A DNA stretch of 64,000 nt from Verrucomicrobiota bacterium (lineage in GTDB: Bacteria > Verrucomicrobiota > Verrucomicrobiia > Opitutales > UBA953). Positions 62,134-64,000 of this stretch are shown here, in pieces. Under the pieces are notes generated by a model. The model worked only from the letters and a program-made list of their open reading frames with translations. It was not told the DNA's origin and did no database searches. Numbering within the stretch: position 1 is the first letter of the stretch; every line of letters begins with the position of its first letter. The translations under genes were made by a program, and so were the position numbers. The stretch covers positions 140,245 through 204,244 of the forward strand of contig BJHS01000003.1 in NCBI GenBank assembly GCA_014193315.1, written 5' to 3'.

Positions 62134-62979
62134 TTACCCGAGGTCGGCGTTGTCGATCAGGCGGGTCGTCCCAAGGTGGCAGGCCACCGCCAGGATGGTC
62201 CGGCCCGGCGTGACCTGGTTCACCGGGGTCAGGTCGAGGGCATCCACCACCTCGCAGTATTGGGGGCGCAGGGCTGGCTCCGCGGCCAGCCTCGCCACGG
62301 CGGCGGCACGGACCCGGCCGGCATCGCGTTCGCCCCCGTCGACCAGCGCCCGGGCCACCGCCAGGGCCGCGGGAATCGCGGTCGCCTTGGTGAAGTCCGT
62401 CGGTGAAAGGTAGCGGTTACGCGAACTCAGCGCGACGCCGTTGGGTTCGCGGACGGTCTCGTGCACGACGATGCGGACCGGGAAGAGCAGGTCGCGGGTC
62501 ATGCGGCGGAGGGCCGCCAGTTGCTGGAGGTCCTTGCGGCCGAAGACCGCGAGGTCCGGCTGCACCGCGTTGAAGAGCATGGCGACCACGGTCGTCACCC
62601 CGCGGAAGTGGCCGGGGCGGAATTCTCCGCAGAGTCCCTGCGTCACGCGGGTCTCCTCGACCCAGGTGGAGGCGCCGGCGGCATAGAAGTCCTCGGTCGC
62701 GGGGGCGAAGACCAGGTCGGCGCCCGCCGCGGAGCTCCCGGCGACGTCGGCTGCGAGGGTCCGCGGGTACTTGGCGAAATCCTCCTGCGGCCCGAACTGC
62801 GTGGGGTTCACGAAAACGGAGACGACCACGAAGCCGGCTTCGGCCTTCGCCTGGCGGATCAGGGCGAGGTGCCCTTCATGCAGGCAACCCATCGTCGGCA
62901 CAAGGCCGACCGTCTGGTGGGCCTGCCGGGCGCGGGCGACCGCGGCGCGTAGTTCGGGGATGGTGTGGACGACCTCCAT
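62134..62979 (-). CDS. panC: Pantothenate synthetase
   Basis: A 281-residue enzyme that joins pantoate and beta-alanine with ATP in vitamin B5 and coenzyme A synthesis. Diagnostic blocks are VGLVPTMGCLHEGHLALIRQA (HxGH nucleotide site), VSVFVNPTQFGPQEDF, GEFRPGHFRGVTTVVAMLFN, AVFGRKDLQQLAALRRM and NGVALSSRNRYLSP. Length and motifs are standard. It diverges from xylA and is followed by the NYN-like gene. Confidence 0.97.
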   Translation of the reverse strand: MEVVHTIPELRAAVARARQAHQTVGLVPTMGCLHEGHLALIRQAKAEAGFVVVSVFVNPTQFGPQEDFAKYPRTLAADVAGSSAAGADLVFAPATEDFYAAGASTWVEETRVTQGLCGEFRPGHFRGVTTVVAMLFNAVQPDLAVFGRKDLQQLAALRRMTRDLLFPVRIVVHETVREPNGVALSSRNRYLSPTDFTKATAIPAALAVARALVDGGERDAGRVRAAAVARLAAEPALRPQYCEVVDALDLTPVNQVTPGRTILAVACHLGTTRLIDNADLG

Positions 62980-63126
62980 GCCGTCACCCTAGGCCGGTCG
63001 GCCGAAGGCGCAAGGCGCAGTTGTCGGCGGGCCCCCCGCCTGTCGTTTTGTTCATAGGAGCGAGCCATTCCTTACTTGGCAGTCGGGGGACGAACTCCAA
63101 TGTCAGAACCCTCCCTCCTATAAGTC

Positions 63127-64000
63127 ATGTTGCACTTCCCTAATGTCCCGGTCATCGAGTTCGAAGGATCGAAGTCCAAGAACCCCTTCGCCTTCAAGCA
63201 CTACAACCCGGACGAGAAAATCGGCGGGAAGAAGATGAAGGATCACCTGCGCTTCGCCGCGGCCTACTGGCACGTGATGCGGAACAGCCTCTCCGATCCC
63301 TTTGGCGCCGGCACCGCCCTCATGCCCTGGGATGACGGTTCTGATTCCCTCGACAACGCCCTGCGCCGCGTCCCGGTCTTCTTCGAGTTCCTCCAGAAGT
63401 GTCAGATCGACTTCTACTGCTTCCATGACCGCGACATCGCTCCCGAAGGCAAGACCCTCACCGAGACGCATGCGAACCTCGCCCGCGTCACCAAGGAGCT
63501 GAAGGCGTTCCAGAAAGGCACCGGCAAGAAACTCCTCTGGGGTACCGCCTGTCTCTTCGCGCACCCGCGCTACGCGCAGGGCGCGGGCACCTCGCCTAAC
63601 GCCGACGTGTTCGCCTACGGCGCCAGCCAGGTCCGCCACGCGCTCGAGGCCACCAAGGCCCTCGGCGGCGAAGGCTACGTCTTCTGGGGCGGCCGCGAAG
63701 GCTACGCCACGCTGATCAACACCGACATGAAGCGGGAGCTGGACCATCTGGCTGCGCTCCTGCACCTGGCTGTCGACCATGCGAAGAAGATCGGCTTCAA
63801 GGGCCAGTTCCTGATCGAGCCCAAGCCGCGCGAACCCTCGACCCACCAGTACGACTCCGATGCGGCTGCGTGCCTTAACTTCCTCCGGGAATACGGCCTC
63901 CTGAAGCACTTCAAGCTGAACCTCGAGACCAACCACGCCACGCTCGCCGGTCACCCGATGGAGCATGAGATGGAAGTCGCGATGGGCTCGCAGGCCCTCG
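63127..64000 (+). CDS. xylA: Xylose isomerase (partial, 3' end beyond window)
   Basis: The first 291 residues of xylose isomerase, which converts xylose to xylulose. It begins [27 protein letters not shown]. The catalytic His is at about residue 100 in YCFHDRD, and [27 protein letters not shown] and [19 protein letters not shown] carry the metal and substrate residues. The frame runs off the window edge. The leader has CCCTCCCTCCTATAAGTC before ATG and no Shine-Dalgarno match. It is the clearest sugar-use gene in the window and fits the nearby glycan-degrading functions. Confidence 0.97.
   Translation, partial: MLHFPNVPVIEFEGSKSKNPFAFKHYNPDEKIGGKKMKDHLRFAAAYWHVMRNSLSDPFGAGTALMPWDDGSDSLDNALRRVPVFFEFLQKCQIDFYCFHDRDIAPEGKTLTETHANLARVTKELKAFQKGTGKKLLWGTACLFAHPRYAQGAGTSPNADVFAYGASQVRHALEATKALGGEGYVFWGGREGYATLINTDMKRELDHLAALLHLAVDHAKKIGFKGQFLIEPKPREPSTHQYDSDAAACLNFLREYGLLKHFKLNLETNHATLAGHPMEHEMEVAMGSQAL

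Noticed and set aside
63118..63966. A 282-codon minus-strand frame at the right edge
   Set aside because: It is antisense to xylose isomerase, whose plus-strand frame runs off the window with strong motifs.

Overview
The window is a GC-rich, densely coded bacterial chromosome segment. It carries about 58 protein genes and one tRNA, with no gap over 300 bases and no rRNA, CRISPR array, insertion sequence or phage. The gene content points to a member of the Verrucomicrobiota, plausibly near Opitutales. It combines planctomycete-type cytochrome (PSCyt1/DUF1549/DUF1553) proteins with DUF1501 partners, a sulfatase, DUF1080 and ThuA-like proteins, a Gld-type ABC operon with DUF4340, and Cys-depleted DksA- and FmdB-like proteins. 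Assignment is by gene content only, since no marker was compared with a database.

Layout: 1-3.2 kb holds the end of a class I fumarase, a secreted esterase, two DUF5684-like membrane genes (one frameshifted) and an isolated nuoA. A minus-strand mscS-GldA-GldF-GldG-DUF4340 block follows (3.2-8.8 kb). From 8.9 to 17.8 kb the plus strand carries trpS, two uncharacterised envelope genes, ileS, a DksA-like protein, lspA and a flavin-reductase-fold protein. From 17.8 to 23.7 kb lie a pseudouridine-synthase-like gene lacking the catalytic Asp, rpsT, tRNA-Tyr, a DCC thiol protein, an orphan OppB/OppC pair with an FmdB-like protein, and rpsP, rplS and trmD. From 23.7 to 40.3 kb are secreted alpha/beta hydrolases, an ABC ATPase, a carotenoid/retinol-type oxidoreductase, a YqhA protein, a second frameshifted gene, a divergent membrane pyrophosphatase, an S9 peptidase, a DUF1080 protein, a cupin, an SGNH hydrolase, a one-haem protein and a divergent sigma-70 factor.

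The accessory core is 40.6-60.2 kb. A likely operon of M13 peptidase, sulfatase, lactonase-fold protein, PSCyt/DUF1549/DUF1553 protein and DUF1501 protein runs to 49.0 kb. After a convergent glycerate kinase comes a second module: two tandem paralogous planctomycete-type cytochrome proteins of more than 1,000 residues, then another DUF1501 protein. These are followed by a small secreted YD-like repeat protein and a ThuA-like lipoprotein. Most of these products have export signals, which fits extracytoplasmic breakdown of (sulfated) polysaccharide; xylA at the right edge fits sugar use. The last part holds an unusual coiled-coil/NYN-nuclease-like gene next to panC.

Window-wide points: few starts have a Shine-Dalgarno sequence, and several share a CACCCC(T)ATG-type leader. 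Three proteins of different families have lost zinc-binding cysteines. The hexamer CCTAGG is concentrated between genes. Two single-base frameshifts could be real or assembly errors.
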